From an uncultured Bacteroidales bacterium (GTDB taxonomy: Bacteria; Bacteroidota; Bacteroidia; Bacteroidales; F082): a stretch of DNA of 55,784 nt. The first letter of the stretch is position 1. Every line of letters begins with the position of its first letter. Shown in pieces: positions 16,339-24,657 of the stretch. Both the position numbers and the translations under genes were made by a program. The stretch covers positions 1 to 55,784 of the forward strand of contig ONFF01000023.1 of assembly GCA_900317055.1 (NCBI GenBank), written 5' to 3'. The notes below the pieces were generated by a model. It was not told the DNA's origin, did not search any database, and worked only from the letters and a program-made list of their open reading frames with translations.

Positions 16339-16836
16339 ATGGACAGAAGTCAATTCAACCAGTGCGTGGAGCAATATGCCGACCGGCTTTTCCGCTTCGC
16401 GTTCTCGAGTCTCCGCAACCGCGAGCAGGCCGAGGACGTGGTGCAGGAAAGCTTTGCCCGCGTTTGGGAAAAGGTCAAAACGGTGGACTTCGCCAATGCG
16501 AAATCCTACCTCTTCACCACCGCCCACCACGCCATGATTGACGAAGTCAGGCGACATCAGCAGATGAGCGACATCGAAGAACTCGCCACCTTCGCCGACC
16601 CGAAAGGGACTCCCTACCCCGATGTCAACGAAGTCCTGCACAAGACCTTGGCCACCCTGCCCGAAGCGCAACGCAATGCCTTGCTGCTGCGCGACTACGA
16701 GGGCTACAGCTACCAGGAAATCGGCGACATCACGGGGATGACTGAGGCGCAAGTGAAAATCAACATCTTCCGCGCCCGCACCGCATTGAAAAACAAACTG
16801 AAAAGCATCGACAACCTTATCGACACAGAGCCATGA
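16339..16836 (+). CDS. RNA polymerase ECF-type sigma-70 factor
   Basis: The protein is 165 aa, the normal ECF size. Region 2 (DRLFRFAFSSLRNREQAEDVVQESFARVW, residues about 15-43) contains the conserved AEDVVQE. Region 4 (LPEAQRNALLLRDYEGYSYQEIGDITG) has the helix-turn-helix that reads the -35 element. There is no extra domain. Its stop overlaps the start of the next gene by 4 bp (ATGA), the classic coupling of a sigma factor with its anti-sigma partner. It probably responds to an envelope signal; the DUF2807/barrel gene that faces it is one possible target. Confidence 0.93.
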   Translation: MDRSQFNQCVEQYADRLFRFAFSSLRNREQAEDVVQESFARVWEKVKTVDFANAKSYLFTTAHHAMIDEVRRHQQMSDIEELATFADPKGTPYPDVNEVLHKTLATLPEAQRNALLLRDYEGYSYQEIGDITGMTEAQVKINIFRARTALKNKLKSIDNLIDTEP

Positions 16837-17681
16837 AGACAAACATCACCATCGACAACTACGAGGCTTACCTCCTGGATTATATGGAGGGCAACCTCAG
16901 CCCTGACAAGGCAGAGCAGCTGAAAGCCTTCGTCGCGGCCCAAGGCATGGATTGGGACGAGCTCACCGAGGAACTTCCACACTTGGAAGCCCCTGCTGTC
17001 ACTTACCAAGGCAAGGAAAACCTGAAGAAGAAAGGGGCAATCGTGCCGCTCTATGTCAAAATCGCCTCGGCTGCCGCTGCTGCCGGTCTGCTGCTCACCG
17101 TCACTTTGTGGCCCGAAAAGTCGATGCCGAGATTGGAGCCCATCGCCAACCTCAAGCCCATTGAAGTCAACCGAATCAACACTAATGAGCCTATAGCCCT
17201 ATTGCCTAGGCGGATTACAGAAAGCATAGATCCCTTGCCACGCACAGACCTACCTGGGGATGACATGCTTTCTGAAGAACACATAACTTCTGAAAGGACG
17301 GCGATGCCTTTGTTGGCCGAATTGCCTGCAAAGACTGCCTCCATTTTACAAACCGACATGCCGTTGTCCGGCTTTGACGAACCCGACTTCGACTTGATGG
17401 CCTACCGCATGAACACAGAGTTGGCGATGTTGCAATTCAATGGAAACGGCTTTTCCAATGAGACAGAAGACGAGCGCGACCTTTCGCTCATTGGCAAAGG
17501 CATCTATCTCTTGACCGACGGCCGCCACGACAGTTTTGCCAGCATCATCTCAACGGGACTTAACACCGCCAAGAAAGAATTCAATTTGGCCGCCACCGAC
17601 ATCGCCTTGACAGCCTACTATCGCGCCGACGAACGCTTCGAGGAAGTGAAAGAAAACTGGCAGGACAAACGAGGAGAATGA
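16833..17681 (+). CDS. Probable membrane-bound anti-sigma factor
   Basis: The protein is 282 aa. The N-terminal cytoplasmic segment of about 70 residues has the YEAYLLDYMEGNLS start common to Bacteroidetes anti-sigma proteins. One membrane span is at about 71-92 (IVPLYVKIASAAAAAGLLLT), and the rest is a polar periplasmic domain without recognised motif. It overlaps the ECF sigma gene by 4 bp, so the two are translationally coupled; binding to that sigma factor is inferred from this. No zinc-finger HxxxCxxC is visible, so it is not a ZAS-type anti-sigma. Confidence 0.75.
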   Translation: MKTNITIDNYEAYLLDYMEGNLSPDKAEQLKAFVAAQGMDWDELTEELPHLEAPAVTYQGKENLKKKGAIVPLYVKIASAAAAAGLLLTVTLWPEKSMPRLEPIANLKPIEVNRINTNEPIALLPRRITESIDPLPRTDLPGDDMLSEEHITSERTAMPLLAELPAKTASILQTDMPLSGFDEPDFDLMAYRMNTELAMLQFNGNGFSNETEDERDLSLIGKGIYLLTDGRHDSFASIISTGLNTAKKEFNLAATDIALTAYYRADERFEEVKENWQDKRGE

Positions 17682-17688
17682 ATAAAAG

Positions 17689-17776
17689 CACGCAGAATCC
17701 GCTGAATTGTGGGAAGCGCAAAGCGACGCTAACTTAACGCCCGATAGGCTTCTGCGAATTCTGCGGATTCTGCGTG
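17689..17776. repeat. Palindromic repeat family C (CACGCAGAATCCGC...), copy 1
   Basis: CACGCAGAATCCGC (17689-17702) pairs with GCGGATTCTGCGTG (17763-17776). Two extra TTCTGCGTGAAA units follow at about 17791 and 17815, so the right end looks partly triplicated. The second copy is at 21764-21868. It lies between convergent genes. Confidence 0.88.
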
Positions 17777-17831
17777 AAATGAGGACTGTGTTCTGCGTGA
17801 AATGAAAAATTGTATTCTGCGTGAAACCAAA

Positions 17832-19226
17832 TCAGAAATTGATGCTGAACCCGAAATTGATGGGACGCACCTTTGCGTTGCTCATGTCAAAGATAGGCAG
17901 CAAGGCATAGTTGGCGAAGAAGCCAATGTTTTCGCCACCCACGCGGAGTGAGGCATCCAGCTTGAATTGGTTGATGCTTGCTCCATAGTAGCGTTTGCTT
18001 TGCGTGCCATCTTCCAGCTTCACACGATTCCATTGGGCAATGCGCAAGCCACCCGTCACGCCTGCGTCGATGTACATGCTGCGCGTCGGACGAACTTCCA
18101 GCATCAATGGCATTTGCAGGAACAATGCGCCATATTTGCTGTTCTTCACGACCTGTTCCGATTCAATGGGAACGAGGGTATACACCACATTGTCAGGGTT
18201 ATACTCGATCTTGATATTATTGTTCCAGCTGAAGTTGTTCCAGCCGAGGCCGACACCGGTAAACAGGCCCACTCTATGTCTTCTGTCGAAGGCGACGCCC
18301 ACATCGGCGATGTTGAAACCAAAATACCAGCTGCGCAAAGGTCTGATTTCCATGCCTTGGGCACCGTTGTTGGTATTCACGACATCAGCAGGGGTATTGA
18401 AGAGCATATTCAATCCTGCCTCGAAGCCATTCCAGTTAGCATCGAAAAGGAGGTTCTTTTTCACGGGTCGTCTGTCTTTGGGTCCATCGGCTTTCGAATT
18501 GGGCCGTCCATAGTTATACTCATATCTTCCCCCCTGCTTGTCCTCGAAGCGCTCGCCCCACTTTTCCATCTTGCGCCCCCATTCTTCCATTTCTTTTCCC
18601 CATTGTTCCATACCTGCTTCGAAACTCTTCCAGTCAATCGTGTCGGAAAGGCGCCCGAGATTGGTGTTCAGCTCTGCCATAAGCTCGGAAAGCGACACTG
18701 CGTCAATGCCCTTGGCCTCGCCCGAGCCTTTTATATCGATATATGAATCATCAGCCTTCATGCCATTGGCGACCAAGTCACCACTTCCAAGCAATGTGGC
18801 CTCCAACACTTTGCATCTCCCCTCAAGGATGATGTCACCCGAGCCATTCACGATAACATGTACGGTATCGTAATCCAACTTCATAACCATGTCGCCCGAT
18901 CCACTATTATAGACATTGATATAGTCACCTTTTATAGTGTTCTTGCAGATGACATCAGCTGACGAAAGCAACTGGATGTTCTCGAGTTGCGAGACTTCAA
19001 CTTCATAGTCGTCCGAGCTGGAAAGAAGGAGCAAATTCGACTCCACACGGTAGTCGGAGACGATCTCACCCTCTTTCATCAATGAAAATTGTCCCGGAGT
19101 CTGGCTGACCATAACATCGCCTGAGCCCGTGATTCTAATAACCTTAACTTGCGAGGCTTCATTTTGCGCCTTCATCGTCCCGAAGGCCAACAGCAGCAAG
19201 GCTGCAAAAAATAATCTTGTTTTCAT
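17832..19226 (-). CDS. DUF2807 (auto-transporter head-like) protein with C-terminal outer-membrane barrel
   Basis: The protein is 464 aa with an N-terminal signal peptide (MKTRLFFAALLLLAFGTMKA). Residues of about 30-180 show repeated GSGD or GSGE motifs (TGSGDV, SGSGDM, NGSGDI, LGSGDL, KGSGEA), the mark of the DUF2807 right-handed beta-helix. A charged helical linker with repeated W-G-x-x-M/E follows (EQWGKEMEEWGRKMEKWGER). The C-terminal 200 residues have alternating hydrophobic strands ending in NFGFSINF with a final Phe, typical of an outer-membrane barrel of the PorT type. The location is thus likely the outer membrane. It is convergent with the ECF/anti-sigma pair. Confidence 0.75.
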   Translation of the reverse strand: MKTRLFFAALLLLAFGTMKAQNEASQVKVIRITGSGDVMVSQTPGQFSLMKEGEIVSDYRVESNLLLLSSSDDYEVEVSQLENIQLLSSADVICKNTIKGDYINVYNSGSGDMVMKLDYDTVHVIVNGSGDIILEGRCKVLEATLLGSGDLVANGMKADDSYIDIKGSGEAKGIDAVSLSELMAELNTNLGRLSDTIDWKSFEAGMEQWGKEMEEWGRKMEKWGERFEDKQGGRYEYNYGRPNSKADGPKDRRPVKKNLLFDANWNGFEAGLNMLFNTPADVVNTNNGAQGMEIRPLRSWYFGFNIADVGVAFDRRHRVGLFTGVGLGWNNFSWNNNIKIEYNPDNVVYTLVPIESEQVVKNSKYGALFLQMPLMLEVRPTRSMYIDAGVTGGLRIAQWNRVKLEDGTQSKRYYGASINQFKLDASLRVGGENIGFFANYALLPIFDMSNAKVRPINFGFSINF

Positions 19227-19267
19227 TTTTATTGGTGTTTTTGATGTTTGTTGTTTGTCCGTACTTT

Positions 19268-19429
19268 TGACACTTCACTGGGAATCACTTCTCTAGAACC
19301 TTGACCGTCATGGCGGAGGAACATCCGCCATCTCCCATTCTCGAAGGACGCTCTTCTGCATAGGAGATTGCGGGTCAAGCCCGCAATGACTGCAATGGGT
19401 CGAATGTAGTGCATCCCATTTGAGTGTCA
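19268..19429. repeat. Composite palindrome of about 160 bp upstream of the DUF2807 gene
   Basis: The outer arms 19268-19283 and 19414-19429 pair at 13 of 16 positions. Nested inside are two perfect hairpins, TGGCGGA/TCCGCCA (19311-19330) and ATTGCGGG/CCCGCAAT (19367-19387). The latter with its flank (GGAGATTGCGGGTCAAGCCC) resembles a palindrome seen in many unrelated bacterial genomes. Confidence 0.75.
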
Positions 19430-19469
19430 TCAAGCGTAATACGGAGAAACGCGAAAAAAGTTACAGCCT

Positions 19470-21746
19470 TCACTCAAAAAAAGCGGAAAAATGACAAACA
19501 CGCTCAGCGGTGAGCGTCTCGCCTTCGGTCAGTTCCAACTTCACGTAAACCTTTTGTAGGTCAGCGTTGAGCAGGCATTCAGGCAGACCATCAACGGCAT
19601 ATTTCCTGTTTTCGTTGGGATCCATTTCAACCTTAACTTTTTGTTCAAAAACAATGTTATCTTCGAGGTCGCACACCGCGACGGACAGCGTGCCTTCAAT
19701 GTTGCGCATTAAGTCGGAAGTGACGAAAACGCCATAGTCTTTCCAGTCGAGGCTCAAAAGCACAGGCGCAAAAAGCGTCTTCAACCGCTCTTGCAGCACC
19801 TTGGGATTGCCATAATAGTCGATGGACGACCATGAAGTCACGGGCCAGGCATCGTTGAGCTGCCAATAGAGTGTGCCCATGTTATAGGGCTTTGCCGTAC
19901 GGTGCGCCTCAATGGCAATCTCCATACCGTAGGCTTGCGAAAGCTGGCTCAAATGCACATACTCCTCAAAGTCCTTTGGTTGGGCATTGGGATAATAGCG
20001 TTTGATGAAATCGTCGATTTGTCGGGTGCCACGGGCGTGTTTCTGGTGCGCCGCAATCACCTCGGCATCCTTGCTCAACTCCTCCCCTTGGGCAATCTTC
20101 TGCAAGGTTTGGTAATCGGGATAGCTTTGGTAGCCGTACTCACTATTGAAGCGTCCCACTTTCTCGCGATAGACTTCATAGGGCAACTCGCCCCACCAAA
20201 CGCCCCAATAGTGCACGTCGCCTTCGGTCAGGCTCTCGGGTCGGCCCCAGCCTTTCGAGGGCGAGCTGGGCCAATAAGGTCGCGTGCCGTCGTACAAGGT
20301 CACCGCTTCTGGTAATATGGTTTCAAAGAGTTGGTCGTATCCAGCCTTAATGGCCTGATCGTCTTCTTCCGACCAATTCAACGACTTCTGCCAGCCCCAG
20401 TTATAGTAGCCTTCCGAGATCTCGTTTCCACCACACCACAAGGCTAACGACGGATGCGAAGCCAAGCGTCTCACCTGCTCCTCCGCTTCAATCCGAGCGT
20501 TTTCAAGGAAAGCCTCGTCGAAAGGATACATCGTACCAGCATACATGAAGTCCTGCCAGACCAAGATGCCCAATGAATCGCAAATGTTGAAGAAGTCGTC
20601 CGAGGGATAGATGCCACCGCCCCACACACGCAGCATATTGAAATGAGCGTCTTTGGCTTGACGTAGCAGATGTAGCGTGTTGTCGGCATTAATCCAAGTC
20701 TCGATCATCTCCTCGGGAACATAGTTGGCCCCCTTGGCATACATCGGCACGCCATTCACCTTGAAATAGAAGGCGCGACCGATGCTGTCGGGCTCATCGA
20801 CCATCTCGAAGGTACGGATACTCGACTTGAACTTTTTGGAGTCCAGCACTCTGTTGTCTTTTTTCAACACCACCTCAAAGTCATACAGCGGTTGCTCACC
20901 CATCTCGTTGGGCCACCAAAGTTGAGGATTATCGATGGTAAAAGGCAATACTGTATGTTGACGGCCTTTCGACAAGCTCAAGGTCCTGCTGGCTAAGGTC
21001 GTTGAGCCTGTCGAAACGCCGACCTCATAAGTACAATCCGTTTCATTCTCAACAACCAAATGCAGCATCAACTCAGCCTTTTCTTCATTGGCAGCCTGCG
21101 TGACAATATAAGCATTCTCCAATCTCGCATCATTCCATCCCTCTAACTTCACTGGCTTCCAGATGCCCACATTCTTATACTTCGGAGCCCAGTCCCAGCC
21201 GTGCTGATAGGGTGCCTTGCGCGAGACGGCATATTTTTCAGGCAATTTAGGCTGATGTTGCTCATACAAAGCCAATTGGGTGCTGTCGTATCGGATAAAA
21301 TGCACTTCAAGCAGGTTGTCTTTCTCTTTCAGTAAGTCTTTCACTTCATGCTTCCATGCGCGGAACTGGTTGTCGGAAAAAAACAATTTTTCACCGTTCA
21401 AAGAAACATCAGCATAGGTGTCGATGCCTTCAAAGACCAATTCAACACTCTCTTTTTCAAGCAAATCCTTATCTGCATCGAAATGTAGCATGTAGTCCCA
21501 AGGATGGTCTGAAATCCAAAGCAATTGGTTTTCCACCGTGCCAAGATAGGGATGCGGTATGATGCCGTTTTCGTAAAGACTCTGCTGCACCACCGAGGGC
21601 ACATCGACCTGCATATTAATATCTAAGGTGTCGCCCGTGAGCGTCCAGCCTTGGTTGAGGCTTTGCACGACAACATTGGGCTTTTCAACCTGTTGGCACG
21701 CTGAAAAAGCGAATGCCAGTAATATCAGGGGAAGTAGTTTTTTCAT
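19470..21746 (-). CDS. Beta-mannosidase, glycoside hydrolase family 2, lipoprotein
   Basis: The protein is 758 aa. A lipoprotein signal ends at C17 (LLAFAFSAC), so it should be anchored in an outer or inner membrane. The domain order is that of GH2 mannosidases: a sugar-binding jelly roll (WDYMLHFDADKDL, YADVSLNGEKLF), an Ig-like domain and a TIM barrel. The catalytic acid/base is E442 in WCGGNE and the nucleophile E536 in FNSEYG; QHGWDWAPKY (181-190) is also typical of beta-mannosidases. The expected substrate is terminal beta-mannose in mannans or N-glycan cores. It is single in its transcription unit, with a family C palindrome upstream and no SusC/D partner in view. Confidence 0.88.
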   Translation of the reverse strand: MKKLLPLILLAFAFSACQQVEKPNVVVQSLNQGWTLTGDTLDINMQVDVPSVVQQSLYENGIIPHPYLGTVENQLLWISDHPWDYMLHFDADKDLLEKESVELVFEGIDTYADVSLNGEKLFFSDNQFRAWKHEVKDLLKEKDNLLEVHFIRYDSTQLALYEQHQPKLPEKYAVSRKAPYQHGWDWAPKYKNVGIWKPVKLEGWNDARLENAYIVTQAANEEKAELMLHLVVENETDCTYEVGVSTGSTTLASRTLSLSKGRQHTVLPFTIDNPQLWWPNEMGEQPLYDFEVVLKKDNRVLDSKKFKSSIRTFEMVDEPDSIGRAFYFKVNGVPMYAKGANYVPEEMIETWINADNTLHLLRQAKDAHFNMLRVWGGGIYPSDDFFNICDSLGILVWQDFMYAGTMYPFDEAFLENARIEAEEQVRRLASHPSLALWCGGNEISEGYYNWGWQKSLNWSEEDDQAIKAGYDQLFETILPEAVTLYDGTRPYWPSSPSKGWGRPESLTEGDVHYWGVWWGELPYEVYREKVGRFNSEYGYQSYPDYQTLQKIAQGEELSKDAEVIAAHQKHARGTRQIDDFIKRYYPNAQPKDFEEYVHLSQLSQAYGMEIAIEAHRTAKPYNMGTLYWQLNDAWPVTSWSSIDYYGNPKVLQERLKTLFAPVLLSLDWKDYGVFVTSDLMRNIEGTLSVAVCDLEDNIVFEQKVKVEMDPNENRKYAVDGLPECLLNADLQKVYVKLELTEGETLTAERVCHFSAFFE

Positions 21747-21763
21747 TTTGAGTTTTTTTTTGG

Positions 21764-21868
21764 CACGCAGAAATCGCTGAATTATGGGAATTGTTGCCGC
21801 TTCGCGTCATTGCGAGCGACGCATATTTTGCAGCCGGTAGGTTCATACAATTCTGCGGATTCTGCGTG
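21764..21868. repeat. Palindromic repeat family C, copy 2
   Basis: The left arm CACGCAGAAATCGCTGAATT and right arm AATTCTGCGGATTCTGCGTG are the same as in copy 1 apart from single changes; the loop is different. It lies between cutC and the GH2 gene. Confidence 0.88.
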
Positions 21869-21874
21869 AGATAA

Positions 21875-22609
21875 TTAAAACGGATTCAGCATCTTTTCCA
21901 TCTCGTAAATCAAGTCCTTGTTCGACTCGGTCCAAACCATAGTGGCACCCGTGTTGTCCTTCTGCTTGGGATAGAGTTTCTCATTGAAGCGTGGCACCCA
22001 ATGGGCTAACGAGGCATGACAATGCACCGCGCCTGTCATGTCGAGGATCTCCTTCACATTGCCGAGGTTGATGCCGCCACCCGGTATGATGCCGATTTTA
22101 TCGCCATAACGCAACTGCATCTCGGCAATCATCGGGACACCTTCCAAAGCCGTAGGCTTGCCGCCCGAAGTGAGGATTTTGTCGAAACCGAGTTCAATCA
22201 GTTGTTCAACCGCCTCAAAAGGTTTCACACTGGCATCAATGGCGCGGTGGAAGGTGAACTTCAAGCCTTCTCCTGCTCCCATCAAAGCCTTAATAGTTTC
22301 AACATCGAGTTCGCCCTTATCGTTCAAGGCACCAACGACCACACCCTCAAAGCCGAGTTTCTTGCAAAGCATGATATCGGTCTTCATCATCTCGACTTCT
22401 TCCTCGTCGTAGATGTAATTGCCCGGTCGCGGACGGATGAGCACGCGCATAGGGATAAATGAAATATCGATGGCCTTGGCCAAAGTACCGAACGAGGGCG
22501 TTACGCCGCCCACTTCGAGGCATTCGCACAACTCCACGCACTGGGCGCAGCCGTCCATCGCGTTCTGCAACGACTTGATGCCGTTGGCACAGATTTCTAA
22601 TCTAATCAT
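21875..22609 (-). CDS. cutC: CutC family protein
   Basis: The protein is 244 aa, close to the family length of about 240-250. The TIM-barrel signatures of CutC are visible: ICANGIKSLQNAMDGCAQCVELCE at the start, MRVLIRPRPGNYIYDEEEV, FEGVVVGAL, FTFHRAIDA, KILTSGGKPTALEG and IIPGGGIN. The family was first linked to copper homeostasis in E. coli, but a direct role in copper handling is disputed, so the biochemical activity is uncertain. The start is supported by a minus-strand TATCTTTG box at 22629-22636. Confidence 0.93.
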   Translation of the reverse strand: MIRLEICANGIKSLQNAMDGCAQCVELCECLEVGGVTPSFGTLAKAIDISFIPMRVLIRPRPGNYIYDEEEVEMMKTDIMLCKKLGFEGVVVGALNDKGELDVETIKALMGAGEGLKFTFHRAIDASVKPFEAVEQLIELGFDKILTSGGKPTALEGVPMIAEMQLRYGDKIGIIPGGGINLGNVKEILDMTGAVHCHASLAHWVPRFNEKLYPKQKDNTGATMVWTESNKDLIYEMEKMLNPF

Positions 22610-22628
22610 AGTTTCAAGAATTTTGGGG

Positions 22629-22636
22629 CAAAGATA
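22629..22636 (-). promoter_or_regulatory. Promoter -7 box of cutC
   Basis: TATCTTTG on the minus strand, 20 bases before the cutC ATG. Confidence 0.5.
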
Positions 22637-22640
22637 TTGA

Positions 22641-22679
22641 AATTGTTGAACTGTTGAGTGTTTAATTGTTTAATTGTTG
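22641..22679. repeat. AATTGTTGAA...TTTAATTGTTTAATTGTT repeat, copy 2
   Basis: The second half, from TGTTTAATTGTTTAATTGTT, is almost identical to the copy at 16046-16084. It sits between cutC and a divergent small-gene pair. Confidence 0.75.
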
Positions 22680-22710
22680 GCGGAAAAGGTCTCAATTTAT
22701 GAAAAAACAC

Positions 22711-22718
22711 TATTTTTG
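22711..22718 (+). promoter_or_regulatory. Promoter -7 box of the small-ORF/HTH pair
   Basis: TATTTTTG fits TAnnTTTG. Transcription would start near 22722, which rules out the upstream in-frame starts at 22666 and 22699 and supports ATG 22741. Confidence 0.6.
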
Positions 22719-22740
22719 CGGAGTAAAAAGACAAAAAGCC

Positions 22741-22902
22741 ATGTCAGAGAAAGAAATCAACGCTTACCGTTTGACTTCGTTGGAGGAACCAACGGACGAG
22801 ATGCTGGCGTATATCATGCAGGAAGTGGCGGAGGAAGCAAAACAAAGCAACGAAGAGGCCTTGGAGAGGTTTTTCGATGAAATCAGCCTGATAGCACCAT
22901 GA
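22741..22902 (+). CDS. Small acidic protein, function unknown
   Basis: The protein is 53 aa, strongly acidic and helical (TDEMLAYIMQEVAEEAKQSN). ATG 22741 is chosen because the promoter box at 22711-22718 lies upstream and the earlier in-frame starts fall in or before it. Its stop overlaps the start of the HTH gene by 4 bp (ATGA), so the pair is translationally coupled. The size, acidity and coupling to an HTH protein recall toxin-antitoxin or regulator-partner pairs, but no family is recognised. Confidence 0.6.
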   Translation: MSEKEINAYRLTSLEEPTDEMLAYIMQEVAEEAKQSNEEALERFFDEISLIAP

Positions 22903-23147
22903 AAACGAAAACGCCACAAGAAAATCCCGAATTCCATTTAGGCCGACTCCTCAAAGCCGAACTTGCCCGACAAGGCCGCACGGCCACATGGCTGGCCAAA
23001 CAAGTACACTGCACCCCAGAAAACATATACAAAGCCTATCGCCAGCAATGGATTTCCATGCCACTACTCTTCGAAATCTGCAAAGCCTTGGATTATGATT
23101 TCTTCAAGGAGTGTTCTTCATACTTGGAAGCTAAAAAAACGGAATAA
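22899..23147 (+). CDS. Small XRE/HTH-type DNA-binding protein
   Basis: The protein is 82 aa. A helix-turn-helix of the lambda-repressor kind covers residues of about 15-70: LGRLLKAELARQGRTATWLAKQ, then CTPENIYKAYRQQWISMPLLFEICKALDYDFF, where the usual N/S-x-S of the recognition helix is replaced by ENIYKAY. There is no second domain. It is translated with the preceding 53-aa gene. It could repress its own promoter, but no clear palindrome is seen there. Confidence 0.75.
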   Translation: MKTKTPQENPEFHLGRLLKAELARQGRTATWLAKQVHCTPENIYKAYRQQWISMPLLFEICKALDYDFFKECSSYLEAKKTE

Positions 23148-23300
23148 TGGTTATACTTTTCCGATAAGATTTTTCAGTTTATCTAATAAAAAGAGTTAGT
23201 ATAGAAACATTAACAACAAATGGATAACACCTAAATTTGTCAATGAATTTTATTTAACTAAAACCGATGTGCCAAATGGGATATAACATGGCAAAATATT

Positions 23301-23438
23301 ATGAAGAAAAACAACAAACCGTATGCAGCCCCTACGGCTGAACTGATTGAAATCCAACCAGTTTCCATCCTAATGACTTCCGGAACCGATGGCGGAAACG
23401 GTAGCCAAGGTGGTTCGCCTATCGGTGAGGACGACTAA
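23301..23438 (+). CDS. Small Bacteroidales peptide (MKKNNKPYAAPTAELIEI type)
   Basis: The peptide is 45 aa. It reads MKKNNKPYAAPTAELIEIQP, a hydrophobic VSILMTS, then a Gly/Ser-rich acidic tail ending IGEDD. The layout (basic start, Y-x-x-P, alternating hydrophobic E-I/L-I, then L(M/L)xxS and a Gly/Asp tail) is shared by many tiny Bacteroidales ORFs found next to surface lipoprotein genes; I know no assigned function. It lies 61 bp before the fimbrillin-like gene on the same strand and may be co-transcribed with it. Confidence 0.7.
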   Translation: MKKNNKPYAAPTAELIEIQPVSILMTSGTDGGNGSQGGSPIGEDD

Positions 23439-23499
23439 GCCTTCATTAGCATCCTTCCAAAACAACAAACACAGAACAAACAATTAAAACCAATTAATT

Positions 23500-24579
23500 A
23501 TGCGTAAAAACAGAATCTTATTGGTGGCTTGCGCTTTAGCGGCATTTGCCTTCCTCACCACCTCATGCAAGAAAAACGAAGAAAAAGCTTCCGCTATTGT
23601 TTCCACAAGTGCTCTTGAAGCAGATGATGAAGACAGAGTATACCTCGATTTTGGGGACCGTAACAGAATGAAATGGAATGGTGGAGACAAAATTAAAGTT
23701 TACAACTTCAACTTTGATGCTCCCAGTAAGACTGAAGTGGTCGAGTGGAAAGCCGGCCCTGAGGCCGAAGGCGAAGCCATCGCTTACTTCGAAGGCCCAT
23801 GTGTCAGTCACCCCCAAAGCCCCGCGGGTTACCATTTCATCTATCCTGCCGAAATGGTCAACGATTCAAAGTCATTAGATAACAGTACGACCTTCACCAT
23901 AGGCGACACGCAGCAATACACTGAGCTTGTCGACAAAAACGGTTACAGGATCACCACCATTCAGCCTGGTGCCTTGCTTCAGTGGGCTCAAAGTGAAAAC
24001 AAGGATTTCACGATGCAAAACCTCTTCGGTATTGCCCGTGTTTACATGACTGGTAGCAAGACTGTTGCTAAAGTTGAAATCATAGACAGCTATCTGGCTC
24101 TGACTGGTACAGCTGAGATTAGCTTGCTGGGTTTTGATTATGGCGTATTACAGACTCTTTTCAATGATTACAAACAAGGCAACATTGCCTATATTGATTG
24201 CTTCGAATATGCTTATGATAATTTTAACTATAGACCTCATCCCACTGGCAATACGGTGACGTTGAACTGCGCCTATACCTTTAATGGTGAATCATTTGAA
24301 GGTGTGCAACTGTCCAATCCTGATGCCAAGTCCTTCATGTTCTGCCTGCGTCCTGGTGCTTTGAGCCAAGGCTTTACTGTTAAAGTGTACTTCACTGACC
24401 ACACTGGTAGAATCATTGATATGTATGCCAACACTGATAACTTGCCAAACCCGAGAAAGTATTGTATCGTTCCTGGCAGAATCCAAGCTATCAAGTTCTT
24501 GGATGATGCTAATTTCTTTATTGATGTTGACGGTGTTGATGCTAATGGCGCACCGATTTTCACACCATTCGAATGGTAA
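23500..24579 (+). CDS. Fimbrillin-like lipoprotein
   Basis: The protein is 359 aa. The lipoprotein signal MRKNRILLVACALAAFAFLTTSC gives Cys23 as the lipid site. After a short linker comes the pattern MKWNGGDKIKVYNF (W-x-x-GD-x-I-x-V), typical of the first beta-domain of Bacteroidetes fimbrillins and Mfa-like proteins, then beta-rich sequence to the end with the C-terminal ANGAPIFTPFEW. It would be exported, lipidated and probably exposed at the surface as a fimbrial or adhesin-like component. No other fimbrial gene is near, apart from the small peptide gene upstream. A strong terminator follows. Confidence 0.65.
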   Translation: MRKNRILLVACALAAFAFLTTSCKKNEEKASAIVSTSALEADDEDRVYLDFGDRNRMKWNGGDKIKVYNFNFDAPSKTEVVEWKAGPEAEGEAIAYFEGPCVSHPQSPAGYHFIYPAEMVNDSKSLDNSTTFTIGDTQQYTELVDKNGYRITTIQPGALLQWAQSENKDFTMQNLFGIARVYMTGSKTVAKVEIIDSYLALTGTAEISLLGFDYGVLQTLFNDYKQGNIAYIDCFEYAYDNFNYRPHPTGNTVTLNCAYTFNGESFEGVQLSNPDAKSFMFCLRPGALSQGFTVKVYFTDHTGRIIDMYANTDNLPNPRKYCIVPGRIQAIKFLDDANFFIDVDGVDANGAPIFTPFEW

Positions 24580-24611
24580 TCTTTGCCAAAGATTGGTATA
24601 ACAACATTCAG

Positions 24612-24645
24612 AAAGCACTTCCCGTTAGGGAGGTGCTTTTTTTGT
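24612..24645 (+). terminator. Rho-independent terminator of the fimbrillin-like gene
   Basis: The 12-bp stem AAAGCACTTCCC/GGGAGGTGCTTT (24612-24623 with 24628-24639; one G-U) with loop GTTA is followed by TTTTTTTG. It starts 32 bases after the stop codon. Confidence 0.92.
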
Positions 24646-24657
24646 ATATTCATACTC

